The notes: a model not told the origin generated them from the sequence alone. A stretch of 64,000 bases of DNA from Thiothrix litoralis (GCF_017901135.1 NZ_CP072801.1:1488001-1552000); one strand, 5' to 3'; counted from the stretch's first letter, positions 44,892 through 54,016 are shown. Made by a program: numbers and translations.

Positions 44892-46400
44892 ATGGAACTG
44901 ACTGTTTTAGGGCAAAGCCAAACCACCGCCCCCGAAGCCGGGGGCTGCGCCTCCAGCGGTTGCGGGAGCAACGACGATCAACTGAACCACCTGCCGGAAC
45001 ACATCCGCGCCAAGGTGCATAATCACCCGTGCTACTCCGAAGAGGCACACCACCATTACGCCCGGATGCACGTTGCGGTTGCCCCGGCCTGCAACATCCA
45101 GTGCCACTATTGCAACCGCAAATACGACTGTTCCAACGAATCGCGCCCCGGCGTAGTTTCCGAACTGCTCACCCCCGATCAGGCGGTGAAAAAGGTCATG
45201 ACCGTGGCGGCGAATATCCCGCAAATGACCGTGCTGGGCATCGCAGGCCCCGGCGACCCGCTTGCCAATCCGGAACGCACCTTCGACACCTTCCGCCAAC
45301 TGACCGAAAAAGCACCGGACATCAAACTGTGCGTCTCCACCAACGGTCTGGCACTGCCGGAACTGGTCGACGAACTGTGCAAACACAATATCGACCACGT
45401 AACCATGACCATCAACTGCGTTGACCCCGACATCGGCGCACAAATTTACCCGTGGATTTTCTGGAAAAACCGCCGCGTGTACGGGCGTAAAGGCGCAGAA
45501 ATCCTCATCAAGCAGCAGCAAAAAGGGCTGCAAATGCTGGTCGATCGCGGCATCTTGGTCAAGGTCAACTCGGTGATGATCCCCGGTGTCAACGACAAGC
45601 ATCTGGAAGAAGTCAGCAAAGCGGTCAAAGCCAAAGGCGCATTCCTGCACAACGTCATGCCGCTGATTGCCGAAGCCGAACACGGCACGTTCTACGGCGT
45701 GATGGGGCAACGCGGCCCGACCCACGACGAATTGCAGGAACTGCAAGATGCCTGTTCCGGCGACATGAACATGATGCGCCACTGCCGCCAATGCCGCGCC
45801 GATGCGGTCGGAATGCTGGGCGAAGACCGTGGCGATGAGTTCACGATGGACAAAATCGAAGCCGTGGATGTCGACTACGCCGCCGCGATGGTCAAACGCA
45901 CCGAAGTCCACGCCGCCATCGAAGCCACCCTCGCCGCCAAACATCAGAAGAAGAATGAAACCTTCATCTCGCTGTCCAGCTTAAGCATTCCGAAAAAGGA
46001 AACACGCCCGGTACTGATGGCAATCGCCACTTCTGGCGGCGGCATCATCAACCAGCACTTCGGTCATGCGCGTGAATTCCTGATTTACGAAGCCAATGCC
46101 CACGACGTGCGCTTCATCAGCCACCGCAAAACTGACCTGTATTGCAGCGGCGATGACACCTGCGGCGACGGCGAAAGCGTGCTGCAAAAAACCATCAACG
46201 CGCTGAAAGGCTGCGAAGTGGTGCTGTGTTCCAAAATCGGCTACGAGCCGTGGGGAATGCTGGAAGAAGCCGGAATCATGCCCAACGGTGAACACGCGCT
46301 GGAAGCCATCGAAGACGCGGTTGCCGCCGTCTACAAGGAAATGGGCGAAAAAGGCTTGCTCGACAAGAAACTGGAAACCAAGCAACGCGCCACCGCGTAA
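44892..46400 (+). CDS. nifB: FeMo-cofactor biosynthesis radical SAM protein NifB
   Basis: 502 aa. The radical SAM motif CNIQCHYC (CxxxCxxC) with the following NRKYDC is near residue 73; GIAGPGDPLANP and STNGL are also typical. A C-terminal NifX-like domain (about 375-485; MAIATSGGGIINQHFGHAREFLIY) gives the long fused form of NifB. NifB makes the 8Fe-9S-C NifB-cofactor precursor. ATG 44892 follows GGAG and gives the conserved N terminus. Confidence 0.97.
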   Translation: MELTVLGQSQTTAPEAGGCASSGCGSNDDQLNHLPEHIRAKVHNHPCYSEEAHHHYARMHVAVAPACNIQCHYCNRKYDCSNESRPGVVSELLTPDQAVKKVMTVAANIPQMTVLGIAGPGDPLANPERTFDTFRQLTEKAPDIKLCVSTNGLALPELVDELCKHNIDHVTMTINCVDPDIGAQIYPWIFWKNRRVYGRKGAEILIKQQQKGLQMLVDRGILVKVNSVMIPGVNDKHLEEVSKAVKAKGAFLHNVMPLIAEAEHGTFYGVMGQRGPTHDELQELQDACSGDMNMMRHCRQCRADAVGMLGEDRGDEFTMDKIEAVDVDYAAAMVKRTEVHAAIEATLAAKHQKKNETFISLSSLSIPKKETRPVLMAIATSGGGIINQHFGHAREFLIYEANAHDVRFISHRKTDLYCSGDDTCGDGESVLQKTINALKGCEVVLCSKIGYEPWGMLEEAGIMPNGEHALEAIEDAVAAVYKEMGEKGLLDKKLETKQRATA

Positions 46401-46411
46401 GGAGCTGCATC

Positions 46412-46690
46412 ATGGCATTACAAATCGTTGACGGCTGCGTGAACTGCTGGGCGTGCGAACCGCTCTGCCCCAGCAAAGCCATTTACGCCGCGATCCCGCA
46501 TTTCCTGATCGACGCCAAGAAATGCACCGAATGCGACGGCGACTACGCCGATAAGCAATGCGCCAGCATCTGTCCGGTCGAACAAGTGATCGTGGACAGT
46601 CAGGGTGAAGCCCTGAATCCGCCGGGTTCGCTGACCGGGATTCCGCCGGAACGGTGGGAACAGGTGCGGGCGGAGATACAGGCAAGATAA
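46412..46690 (+). CDS. fdxN: nif-associated 2[4Fe-4S] ferredoxin FdxN
   Basis: 92 aa. Cluster motifs CVNCWACEPLCP and CTECDGDYADKQCASICP, the second with the long loop typical of NifB-linked ferredoxins. It probably supplies electrons or clusters for NifB. 11 bp after nifB. Confidence 0.94.
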   Translation: MALQIVDGCVNCWACEPLCPSKAIYAAIPHFLIDAKKCTECDGDYADKQCASICPVEQVIVDSQGEALNPPGSLTGIPPERWEQVRAEIQAR

Positions 46691-46693
46691 GAA

Positions 46694-46792
46694 CCCCCTC
46701 ACCCCCTAGCCCCCTCTCCCTCAAGGGGCGAGGGGGAACAAGAGATTTTCTTAGCCCCTCTCCCCTTGAGGGAGAGGGGTTGGGGTGAGGGG
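46694..46792. repeat. Palindromic repeat family B, copy 1 (inverted pair)
   Basis: CCCCTCACCCCCTAGCCCC... is followed by its imperfect inverted copy ending TTGGGGTGAGGGG. Each half contains its own CCCTCTCCC / GGGAGAGGG hairpin. A related copy is at 53693. It lies between fdxN and a 51-aa gene. Confidence 0.85.
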
Positions 46793-46830
46793 TAAGTTCG
46801 GAGAACGCTATTCCACACGAGGACACAGCC

Positions 46831-46986
46831 ATGCAATCACGTTTACTAAAATTCTTGCAGACTTTCCGCCGTCACGGACAGGTCGACCCGGCACTCAAAC
46901 GCGCCTACCCGAACCTGCCCAACTGCCTGATCAAACGCCATTCCGCGCTGTTGAGCATGAGTCTTGCAGGCAACCGTCATGGCTGA
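46831..46986 (+). CDS. Small basic protein between fdxN and the flavodiiron gene, 51 aa
   Basis: MQSRLLKFLQTFRRHGQVDP... is basic and probably helical. A GAGGA site stands about 10 bp upstream. The stop overlaps the flavodiiron ATG by 8 bp (ATGGCTGA), the same coupling as nifE-nifN and nifZ-nifM. I do not recognise a family. Confidence 0.6.
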   Translation: MQSRLLKFLQTFRRHGQVDPALKRAYPNLPNCLIKRHSALLSMSLAGNRHG

Positions 46987-48268
46987 CACCCCGCTCAACG
47001 TTTCCACATGGAAGGAAGCGGTCGAATTCGCCCCCGGCGTCCACTGGATCGGCGCACTCGACCCCACCTTGCGCACCTTCGACATCATCCTCAAAACCGC
47101 CAACGGCACGACTTACAACTCGTATCTGGTACGCGGCAGCGAAGGCGTTGCCATCATCGACACGGTGAAAGAAGGTTTTGAGGACGAATTTTTCCATCGG
47201 CTGGAATCGGTAGCGCGTTACGACGAAATCAAAGTGATCGTGCTCAACCATCTGGAGCCTGATCATAGCGGCGCACTGCCGGAACTGATGCGCCGCGCCC
47301 CACAAGCACGGCTGTACATTTCCACCCGCGCCACGACCATGCTCAAAGCCTTGTTGCGTCCCAACCGCGAAGAGCCGTTTGAATACACCACCGTCACCAC
47401 CAATGACCGGGTAAGCCTCGGCGACCGCCATTTACGCTTCCTGCACACGCCATTCCTACACTGGCCGGATACGCAATGCACCTATCTGGAAGAGCAACAA
47501 GTGCTGTTTTCTGGTGATGTGTTTGGCTGCCATTACTGCGATGTGCGCCTGTTTAACGACCGGGTGGGCGATTTCCGCTTTTCATTCGATTACTACTACG
47601 CGCACATCATGCGCCCGTTCAAGCAGTGGGTGATGGAAGCACTCGCCTTGATCGAACCGTTGAAGATGAAAATCGTCGCGCCAACACACGGCCCGATTCT
47701 GCGCGAACGCCCACGCCGTTACGTGGCGCATTACCGCGAGCTATCCACCTCCACCCTTAGCCGCGAAATCGGCGACACCAACAAGTCGTTGATCATTTTC
47801 TACATGAGTTCCTACGGTAATACGGCACGCATGGCAGAAGCGATTTACAGCGGTGCGGATACGGTCGAAGGCGTGCGCGTATCGCTGTACGACCTCGAAG
47901 GCGGCGAAGTCGCGCCTTTCGTTGACCTGATTGAAGACGCCGACGCGTTGCTGTTCGGTTCCCCCACCATCAACGGCGATGCGGTCAAGCCGGTATGGGA
48001 TTTGCTCTCGTCGCTGGCAGTGGTGAACCTCAAAGGCAAGATCGGCGCAGCGTTCGGCTCGTATGGCTGGAGCGGCGAAGCAGTGCGCATGGTCGAAGAC
48101 CGGATGCGCGGGCTGAAAATGCGGGTTCCGCGTGAAGGCATCCGCGTCAAACTGATTCCAACACAAGAAGAATTGGATGAATGCACAGGGTTTGGTAGAG
48201 AAATAGCCAATATTCTGGTGGGCAAGGAAGTGCAGCGCGGGGTCATTGAATTCGGCGACCTCACCTGA
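46979..48268 (+). CDS. Flavodiiron protein (FprA-type O2/NO reductase)
   Basis: 429 aa. A metallo-beta-lactamase-like domain carries the diiron ligands in NHLEPDHSGALP, FSGDVFGCHYCD and PTHGPILRERP. A flavodoxin domain starts near residue 265 (LIIFYMSSYGNTARMAEAI; later FGSYGWSGEAV). Such proteins reduce O2 to water or NO to N2O. Position between fdxN and two ferredoxins suggests local oxygen removal for nitrogenase assembly; this is inference. Confidence 0.92.
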   Translation: MADTPLNVSTWKEAVEFAPGVHWIGALDPTLRTFDIILKTANGTTYNSYLVRGSEGVAIIDTVKEGFEDEFFHRLESVARYDEIKVIVLNHLEPDHSGALPELMRRAPQARLYISTRATTMLKALLRPNREEPFEYTTVTTNDRVSLGDRHLRFLHTPFLHWPDTQCTYLEEQQVLFSGDVFGCHYCDVRLFNDRVGDFRFSFDYYYAHIMRPFKQWVMEALALIEPLKMKIVAPTHGPILRERPRRYVAHYRELSTSTLSREIGDTNKSLIIFYMSSYGNTARMAEAIYSGADTVEGVRVSLYDLEGGEVAPFVDLIEDADALLFGSPTINGDAVKPVWDLLSSLAVVNLKGKIGAAFGSYGWSGEAVRMVEDRMRGLKMRVPREGIRVKLIPTQEELDECTGFGREIANILVGKEVQRGVIEFGDLT

Positions 48269-48305
48269 ACACCCCAACTACCTGATAATTTTTAGCAATG
48301 ATTGA

Positions 48306-48602
<297 letters not shown>

Positions 48603-48617
48603 TTCAAGGAGAACAAC

Positions 48618-48965
48618 ATGGCATTAATTACTTTTTCCAGCCCCGAATACAAGGACAAAACCGTGTACGCGGTGGCAGGCAGCTTCACCGAAACCGTGCT
48701 GAAAATTGCCAAAACCAACAAGATTCCGATCCAGTTTTCCTGCGGTGATGGCGAATGCGGCACTTGCGTGGTTAAGGTCACGCAACTGGGCGACAAAGCG
48801 CCAATGGGCTATCACCTGGAAGAAAAGGAAAAGACTGTCTTGCTGGAACTCGGCAAAATCACCAAAAGCGAGATGGAAGACATGATCGTTAATGATTTGC
48901 CGAGCAAATGGCGGCTGGCTTGCCAATTTATTCCGCGTGATGAGGATGTTTTCGTCGAGTATTGA
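48618..48965 (+). CDS. [2Fe-2S] ferredoxin, 115 aa
   Basis: CGDGECGTCVVKV is the cluster loop and RLACQFIPRDEDVFVEY the C-terminal part with the last ligand. It resembles nif-linked ferredoxins such as Azotobacter FeSII, which protects nitrogenase by complex formation; whether this one does so is unknown. Strong AAGGAG upstream. Confidence 0.9.
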   Translation: MALITFSSPEYKDKTVYAVAGSFTETVLKIAKTNKIPIQFSCGDGECGTCVVKVTQLGDKAPMGYHLEEKEKTVLLELGKITKSEMEDMIVNDLPSKWRLACQFIPRDEDVFVEY

Positions 48966-48967
48966 TC

Positions 48968-49071
48968 GTAGGGTGGGTGTAGCCAAAGGCGATACCCACC
49001 ATTTCCCCATGCACCTCATTTTTCCCCATTTCAAAAACGGTGGGTATCGCGTTCCGCTCCACCCACCCTAC
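48968..49071. repeat. Palindromic repeat family A, copy 4
   Basis: The same inverted arms as at 17598 with a 40-bp centre. Its right end is 7 bp from the nifQ -24 element, where upstream activator sites would be expected. Confidence 0.88.
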
Positions 49072-49078
49072 AGCCTCA

Positions 49079-49094
49079 TGGCACGTTTATTGAA
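49079..49094 (+). promoter_or_regulatory. Sigma-54 promoter of nifQ
   Basis: TGGCACGTTTATTGAA, the same -12 variant as at nifB, 41 bp before nifQ. No TGT-N10-ACA site is visible in the repeat upstream. Confidence 0.75.
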
Positions 49095-49135
49095 TCAATC
49101 CCTATAAACGTGCCAATTGTAGGAAACCATTCATT

Positions 49136-49705
49136 ATGACCGCCATGCCCAAACCACCTAACCTCTTGCAAACGCATTATGCCTACCTAATACAGCACCG
49201 CCGTGGCGAAACCAACGAGCACCTGTTGGCAACCATGTACGCCTCTGCCCTGTGCGGACAAGGCGCAATGCCGCTCTACCTCGGCTTACCGCTGGACATT
49301 TTCCGCACGATGATGGAATACCATTTCCCGACCCTGCCACAATTACCGCTACCTGCTCACGTCGCATCGCTGGATTTTGCACGTCTGCCAGAACTTGATG
49401 ACCTACGCACCCTTCTCCAACAAAACCTCAGCCAATCGTCACCGATGGCAGGCTGGATGACCGAAATACTCATCGCGGGATGTACGGGCAACGATCACCT
49501 CTGGCAAGACCTCGGATTGTGGTCGCGCAAAGACTTATCCGCTCTCATGCACGATAATTTCCGTCCCCTCGCCGAACGGAACGACAAAGACATGAAGTGG
49601 AAAAAATTCCTCTACAAGCAAATGTGCATTGGCGAAGGCGTTTACGTGTGCCGTGCGCCTTCCTGTGAAGTTTGCGTGGATTACGCCGCATGTTTCGGGG
49701 AATAG
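49136..49705 (+). CDS. nifQ: Molybdenum donor protein NifQ
   Basis: 189 aa. The C-terminal motif CRAPSCEVCVDYAACF (Cx5Cx2Cx5C) ligates the [Mo-Fe-S] cluster that NifQ donates to NifEN. EILIAGCTGNDHLWQDLGL and KKFLYKQMC are also NifQ-like. It overlaps draG by 16 bp. Confidence 0.93.
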   Translation: MTAMPKPPNLLQTHYAYLIQHRRGETNEHLLATMYASALCGQGAMPLYLGLPLDIFRTMMEYHFPTLPQLPLPAHVASLDFARLPELDDLRTLLQQNLSQSSPMAGWMTEILIAGCTGNDHLWQDLGLWSRKDLSALMHDNFRPLAERNDKDMKWKKFLYKQMCIGEGVYVCRAPSCEVCVDYAACFGE

Positions 49706-50577
49706 CCGCCTACCTCGGCCTTGCCATCGGTGATGCCTTGGGTGCAACGGTCGAATTCATGACCCCGGCAGAAATCCGCCACGAATACGGCACGCACCAA
49801 CACATCATCGGCGGCGGCTGGCTGAAACTCAAAGCGGGCGAAATCACCGACGACACCGAAATGAGCCTTGCCTTAGGCGATGCCATCCTTGCTGCGGGCA
49901 AAGTCGACCCCACCAGCGTGGCGGAAGCCTTCAGTCAATGGATGCGCAGCAAACCCAAAGACATCGGCAATACCGTGCGACGTGGCATCGTGCAATTCCG
50001 CCGCACCGGACAAACCATCATGCCGGAAAGCGAACACGACGCAGGCAATGGCGCGTGTATGCGCTGCCTGCCCGTAGCCCTTGCCACCGTGCATTCGTCA
50101 TGGACAGACGTGCAAACAGCCTCCCGCCTGCAAGCCCATACCACCCATAACAACCCGGTATCGGACGCAGGCACTGAATGCATTATCCAGATGGTGCAAG
50201 CCGCCATTCGCGGCAAATCACTGGCAGAATTGGAATTACTCGCGCACCAACTGGTGCAAGATTACCCCGTGTTTGAATACCGCCACCGCCAACGCCGCCG
50301 CGACAACCCCAGCGGCTACATCGTCGATACCTTGCAAGCCGTGTTCCAGTCACTATTTTCCACCGACAACTTTGAAGCCGCCCTAGTTGATGTGGTCAAC
50401 CGGGGCGGCGATGCCGACACCACGGGCGCAATCCTCGGCATGGTGGCTGGCGCACTGTACGGCATAGACAACATCCCCACCCGCTGGCTGGAACGGCTCG
50501 ACCCCAACATCCGCGCCCAATGCACCCAACAAGCCCGCGCCCTTTACCAACTGGCACAACAAGGACACACCCCATGA
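49690..50577 (+). CDS. draG: ADP-ribosyl-[dinitrogen reductase] hydrolase-like protein DraG
   Basis: 295 aa. ADP-ribosylglycohydrolase fold: GLAIGDALGATVEFM, ITDDTEMSLALGDA (metal-binding TDDT), GNGACMRCLP, and NRGGDADTTGAILGMVAGA with the second metal site. DraG removes ADP-ribose from inactivated NifH. The partner DraT is not in the window. The start at 49690 is chosen over a GTG at 49672. Confidence 0.92.
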   Translation: MFRGIAAYLGLAIGDALGATVEFMTPAEIRHEYGTHQHIIGGGWLKLKAGEITDDTEMSLALGDAILAAGKVDPTSVAEAFSQWMRSKPKDIGNTVRRGIVQFRRTGQTIMPESEHDAGNGACMRCLPVALATVHSSWTDVQTASRLQAHTTHNNPVSDAGTECIIQMVQAAIRGKSLAELELLAHQLVQDYPVFEYRHRQRRRDNPSGYIVDTLQAVFQSLFSTDNFEAALVDVVNRGGDADTTGAILGMVAGALYGIDNIPTRWLERLDPNIRAQCTQQARALYQLAQQGHTP

Positions 50578-51074
50578 GACTTTCCCGCAAAGACGAACAC
50601 TCCATCACCGCGATGCTGTCACTGGCTGCCACTGACCGCTACGCCGCCCCGATCAGCCTCACCGAATTGTCGGAGTCGCTGGGCATTTCCACCTCGTATC
50701 TGGAACACATTTTCAGCGGCCTACGCAAACACGGCTTGGTCGAAGGCTTGCGCGGCGTAGGCGGCGGCTACCGGCTGGCACGCCCTGCCACACAGATCAG
50801 CATTGCCGACATCCTCCACGCCACCCACGCGCTGACAGATGAGGACACGCTAGAAAGCACGCTTGCAACCGTGGATACACGCGGGCTGGAAGCTGCCCAA
50901 GGGTGGGTGGAACTCAGCCGCCGTATCCGCGACTTTCTCGGCGAACTCACCCTTGCCGATTTCGCCAGCACCAAACCCAGCAGTGTGTGGAAACAGCGTG
51001 AAGATTCCGTCAGCAATTACATCGCCACCATGTTTCCGCCGCACACCGTCTACAACAACAGTATGTCTGCTTAA
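50574..51074 (+). CDS. Rrf2-family transcription regulator without Fe-S cysteines
   Basis: 166 aa. An Rrf2/IscR winged helix: DEHSITAMLSLAATDRYAAPISLTELSESLGIS, then LEHIFSGLRKHGLVEGLRGVGGGYRLAR. The protein contains no cysteine at all, so it cannot hold the [2Fe-2S] cluster of IscR through the usual ligands. It is coupled to draG (ATGA) and lies just before nif-iscA, nifU and nifS, whose promoter it may regulate. Confidence 0.88.
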   Translation: MRLSRKDEHSITAMLSLAATDRYAAPISLTELSESLGISTSYLEHIFSGLRKHGLVEGLRGVGGGYRLARPATQISIADILHATHALTDEDTLESTLATVDTRGLEAAQGWVELSRRIRDFLGELTLADFASTKPSSVWKQREDSVSNYIATMFPPHTVYNNSMSA

Positions 51075-51079
51075 CGACA
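51064..51079. promoter_or_regulatory. NifA upstream activator site 1 for iscA-nifUS
   Basis: TGT-CTGCTTAACG-ACA fits TGT-N10-ACA and overlaps the 3' end of the Rrf2 gene. Confidence 0.72.
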
Positions 51080-51097
51080 AGCCTAGCGCAACTGACC

Positions 51098-51113
51098 TGT
51101 GCCAAATCCTACA
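51098..51113. promoter_or_regulatory. NifA upstream activator site 2 for iscA-nifUS
   Basis: TGT-GCCAAATCCT-ACA fits TGT-N10-ACA, 51 bp before the -24 element and 34 bp from site 1. Confidence 0.82.
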
Positions 51114-51164
51114 AAACCGCTCGAACAATGCAAAAAATCCTTAAAAATCAACAATAAAACTACT

Positions 51165-51180
51165 TGGCACAGGCTTTGCA
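51165..51180 (+). promoter_or_regulatory. Sigma-54 promoter of iscA-nifUS
   Basis: TGGCACAGGCTTTGCA is an exact TGGCAC-N5-TTGCA element, 37 bp before the iscA ATG. Confidence 0.92.
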
Positions 51181-51217
51181 ATATTCCCGTAAAGCACTTT
51201 ACAACGGGAGATAACGC

Positions 51218-51541
51218 ATGATCATACTGACCGACAATGCCCAGAAAGCCCTCGGACGTTTCATTGAAGGCGCAGACAAATCCATCGCTGGCTTGCGCAT
51301 TGGCGTTTCCGGCGGCGGCTGTTCCGGCTTGCAATATTCGATGAGCTTGGTCGAAGCCAAAGCCGACGGCGATCTGGAAGTCCCATTCCCTGCACTGACC
51401 GTCTTCGTTGACCCCGAAAGTGCGCCGAAACTGGAAGGTTTAACCGTGGATTTCATCGACGGTATCGACGGCAGCGGTTTCAAGTTTGAAAACCCCAATG
51501 CCACCAATAGCTGCGGTTGCGGCAAATCATTCGCTGCCTGA
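51218..51541 (+). CDS. iscA: nif-specific A-type Fe-S carrier (IscA/HesB family)
   Basis: 107 aa. The three conserved cysteines are in GGGCSGLQY and NSCGCGKSF. It carries Fe-S clusters between NifU and target proteins. First gene of iscA-nifU-nifS; nifU follows after 33 bp. Confidence 0.94.
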   Translation: MIILTDNAQKALGRFIEGADKSIAGLRIGVSGGGCSGLQYSMSLVEAKADGDLEVPFPALTVFVDPESAPKLEGLTVDFIDGIDGSGFKFENPNATNSCGCGKSFAA

Positions 51542-51574
51542 TTCACGACGCCACGCCAACAGGAGACCCAAGCC

Positions 51575-52456
51575 ATGTGGGATTATTCAGAAAAGGTACA
51601 AGACCATTTTTTCAACCCGCGTAACGCTGGTGCAGTCGCACAAGCCAATGCCACTGGCGATGTGGGTTCACTCAGTTGCGGCGACGCGCTACGCCTGACC
51701 CTCAAGGTCAACCCTGAAACCGACATTATCGAAGACGCTGGCTTCCAAACCTTTGGTTGCGGCTCAGCAGTCGCCTCCAGCTCTGCTCTGACCGAAATGG
51801 TCAAGGGCATGACGGTAGATGATGCGCTGAAAATTTCCAACCAAGACATTGCCGACTACCTCGACGGTTTGCCGCCGGAAAAAATGCACTGCTCGGTGAT
51901 GGGGCGCGAAGCCTTGCAAGCCGCCGTTGCTAATTACCGTGGCGAAGAGTGGAAAGACGACCACGAAGAAGGCGCGTTGATCTGCAAATGCTTCGCGGTG
52001 GATGCGGTGTTGATCGAAGAAACCATTCGTGCCAATAACCTCAGCACGGTGGAAGAAGTCACCTTCTACACCAAAGCCGGTGGCGGTTGTTCCGCGTGTT
52101 TTGAAGGCATCGAAGAAATCCTCAACAAAGTCATGCTGGAACGCGATGAAGAAGAAGTCGTCGCACCATCACCCGAACCCGTCAAACCTGCCAAAGCCCC
52201 GTTGACCAATCTGCAACGGATGCGCCGCATCGAACACACGCTGGAAGCGATTCGCCCGCAATTGCAAGCCGACCGGGGCGACATCGAGCTGGTGGAAGTC
52301 GATTTCGACAAGAAAATCGCCTTCGTTAACCTCAGCGGCGCATGTTCCGGTTGCCAGATGGCAGCGGCTACTTTGGGTGGCGTGCAACAGCGCGTCATGG
52401 AAGATCTGGGTGAATTCATCCGCGTATTGCCTGCGACTGAAATGGGCAAGTTTTAA
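51575..52456 (+). CDS. nifU: Nitrogenase Fe-S scaffold protein NifU
   Basis: 293 aa, three domains: an IscU-like part (about 1-125; [30 protein letters not shown]), a central permanent [2Fe-2S] ferredoxin-like part (ICKCFAVD ... GGGCSACF) and a C-terminal NifU domain (CSGCQMA). It assembles [4Fe-4S] clusters for NifH and the NifB precursor. Confidence 0.97.
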   Translation: MWDYSEKVQDHFFNPRNAGAVAQANATGDVGSLSCGDALRLTLKVNPETDIIEDAGFQTFGCGSAVASSSALTEMVKGMTVDDALKISNQDIADYLDGLPPEKMHCSVMGREALQAAVANYRGEEWKDDHEEGALICKCFAVDAVLIEETIRANNLSTVEEVTFYTKAGGGCSACFEGIEEILNKVMLERDEEEVVAPSPEPVKPAKAPLTNLQRMRRIEHTLEAIRPQLQADRGDIELVEVDFDKKIAFVNLSGACSGCQMAAATLGGVQQRVMEDLGEFIRVLPATEMGKF

Positions 52457-52467
52457 GGAGTGGTGTG

Positions 52468-53685
52468 ATGAGTGAAGGTATTTATCTCGATAACAATGCG
52501 ACTACGATGGTGTCGCCGGAAGTGGTGCAAGCCATGCTGCCGTATTTCACCGAGCAGTTCGGCAACCCGTCTTCCATCCACCAGTTTGGCAACAAGGTTG
52601 GGCTGGCGATTAAAGCTGCCCGCAAGCAAGTGCAAAAGCTGCTGGGTGCGGAACACGATTCCGAGATCGTTTTCACTTCGTGCGGCACCGAATCCGATTC
52701 CACCGCGATCCTCTCCGCCCTCAAAGCACAGCCGGAACGCAAGGAAATCATCACCACCGTGGTGGAGCATCCTGCCATCCTGACCCTGTGCGAAAATCTG
52801 GAAAAAGACGGCTACACCGTGCATTACCTCAAGGTAGACGGCAAAGGTCGGCTGGATCTGGATGAGTACGCCAAGCTGCTCACCGACAACGTGGCGATTG
52901 TGTCGGCGATGTGGGCGAACAACGAAAGCGGCACGTATTTCCCCGTGGTGGAAATGGCTGAAATGGCGAACGCGGCGGGCATCATGTTCCACACCGATGC
53001 GGTACAAGCGGTCGGCAAAATCCCGATGAGTCTGAAAGACACCAAGATCGACATGCTGTCGGTTTCCGGGCATAAATTGCACGCGCCCAAAGGCATTGGT
53101 GTGCTGTATTTGCGCCGGGGTACACGCTTCCGTCCGCTGTTGCGTGGTGGGCATCAGGAACGTGGGCGGCGGGCGGGGACGGAAAATGCGGCTTCCATCG
53201 TCGCGCTCGGCAAGGCGGCTGAAATGGCGCTGGAACACATGGAGCATGAAAACATTTGCGTGCGTGCCATGCGTGACCGTCTGAAAGAAGGCTTGCTGGC
53301 TGCCATCCCCAACTGTTTCGTGACCGGCGACCCGGACAATTGCTTGCCGAATACGCTCAATATCGCGTTTGAATACATCGAAGGCGAAGCGATTTTGCTG
53401 ATGCTCAACAAGCAAGGCATCGCGGCTTCCAGCGGTTCGGCGTGTACGTCTGGCTCACTTGAACCGTCGCACGTGATGCGGGCAATGGGCATTCCTTATA
53501 CGGCTGCGCATGGCACGATCCGCTTCTCGCTGTCGCGTTACAACAATATGCCGGAAATCGAGAAAGTCATCGCCGTTGTTCCGCCGATTATTGCGCAACT
53601 GCGCAAGCTGTCGCCGTATTGGGATGCTGCCAATAATGTGCCAGTGGAAGAGCCGGAAAAGGCGTTTGCTCCGGCTTATGCCTGA
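52468..53685 (+). CDS. nifS: Cysteine desulfurase NifS
   Basis: 405 aa. The PLP lysine is in SVSGHKLHAPKGIGVLY (about residue 203) and the catalytic cysteine in SSGSACTSGSLEPSHV (about 328). It provides sulfur from cysteine to NifU. ATG 52468 follows AAGGAG; a GTG three bases earlier is less likely. Confidence 0.97.
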   Translation: MSEGIYLDNNATTMVSPEVVQAMLPYFTEQFGNPSSIHQFGNKVGLAIKAARKQVQKLLGAEHDSEIVFTSCGTESDSTAILSALKAQPERKEIITTVVEHPAILTLCENLEKDGYTVHYLKVDGKGRLDLDEYAKLLTDNVAIVSAMWANNESGTYFPVVEMAEMANAAGIMFHTDAVQAVGKIPMSLKDTKIDMLSVSGHKLHAPKGIGVLYLRRGTRFRPLLRGGHQERGRRAGTENAASIVALGKAAEMALEHMEHENICVRAMRDRLKEGLLAAIPNCFVTGDPDNCLPNTLNIAFEYIEGEAILLMLNKQGIAASSGSACTSGSLEPSHVMRAMGIPYTAAHGTIRFSLSRYNNMPEIEKVIAVVPPIIAQLRKLSPYWDAANNVPVEEPEKAFAPAYA

Positions 53686-53692
53686 AGCCCCC

Positions 53693-53735
53693 TCACCCCC
53701 CAGCCCCCTCTCCCAGAGGTAGAGGGGGAGTAAGA
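53693..53735. repeat. Palindromic repeat family B, copy 2
   Basis: CCCCTCACCCCCCAGCCCC... with the hairpin CCCCCTCT-N9-AGAGGGGG. It resembles half of the element at 46694 and lies directly after nifS. Confidence 0.82.
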
Positions 53736-53758
53736 GATTGTTTTGTATCGGAGATGAC

Positions 53759-54016
53759 ATGGATATTGCTCAAATTCAACCCGGTGACATGGTGTTTGCT
53801 GCTGCCGACTTGTTCAGTGACGGCGAAATTCCGGGCTATGCCGAAGGAGCGCTGGTCGTTAAAGCGGGGACTCGCGGGGTGCTGATCAATACCGGGCATT
53901 ATGAGGAATACCCGGATGTGGAGTTTTATCTGGTGCAGTTTGAGGATGAGAGCGGGACGTTGGGGGTGTCGTTGGGGTGTTGGGCGGAGGAGTTGGCGAC
54001 TGAAACAGCTCCATAA
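53759..54016 (+). CDS. Short NifZ-like protein, 85 aa
   Basis: DLFSDGEIPGYAEGALVVKAGTRGVLINTG matches the pattern of one NifZ half (DGTxxG, LVxxGxxGxVxxxG), followed by VEFYLVQF and GCWAEEL. It is half the length of the true NifZ at 15013. Its position after nifS suggests it is the last gene of the iscA-nifUS operon. Related only by pattern. Confidence 0.68.
   Translation: MDIAQIQPGDMVFAAADLFSDGEIPGYAEGALVVKAGTRGVLINTGHYEEYPDVEFYLVQFEDESGTLGVSLGCWAEELATETAP

Noticed and set aside
46785-47168. 127-codon plus-strand frame between fdxN and the flavodiiron gene
   Set aside because: It runs out of frame through the flavodiiron start. The 51-codon frame at 46831 has the ribosome-binding site and the coupled stop.
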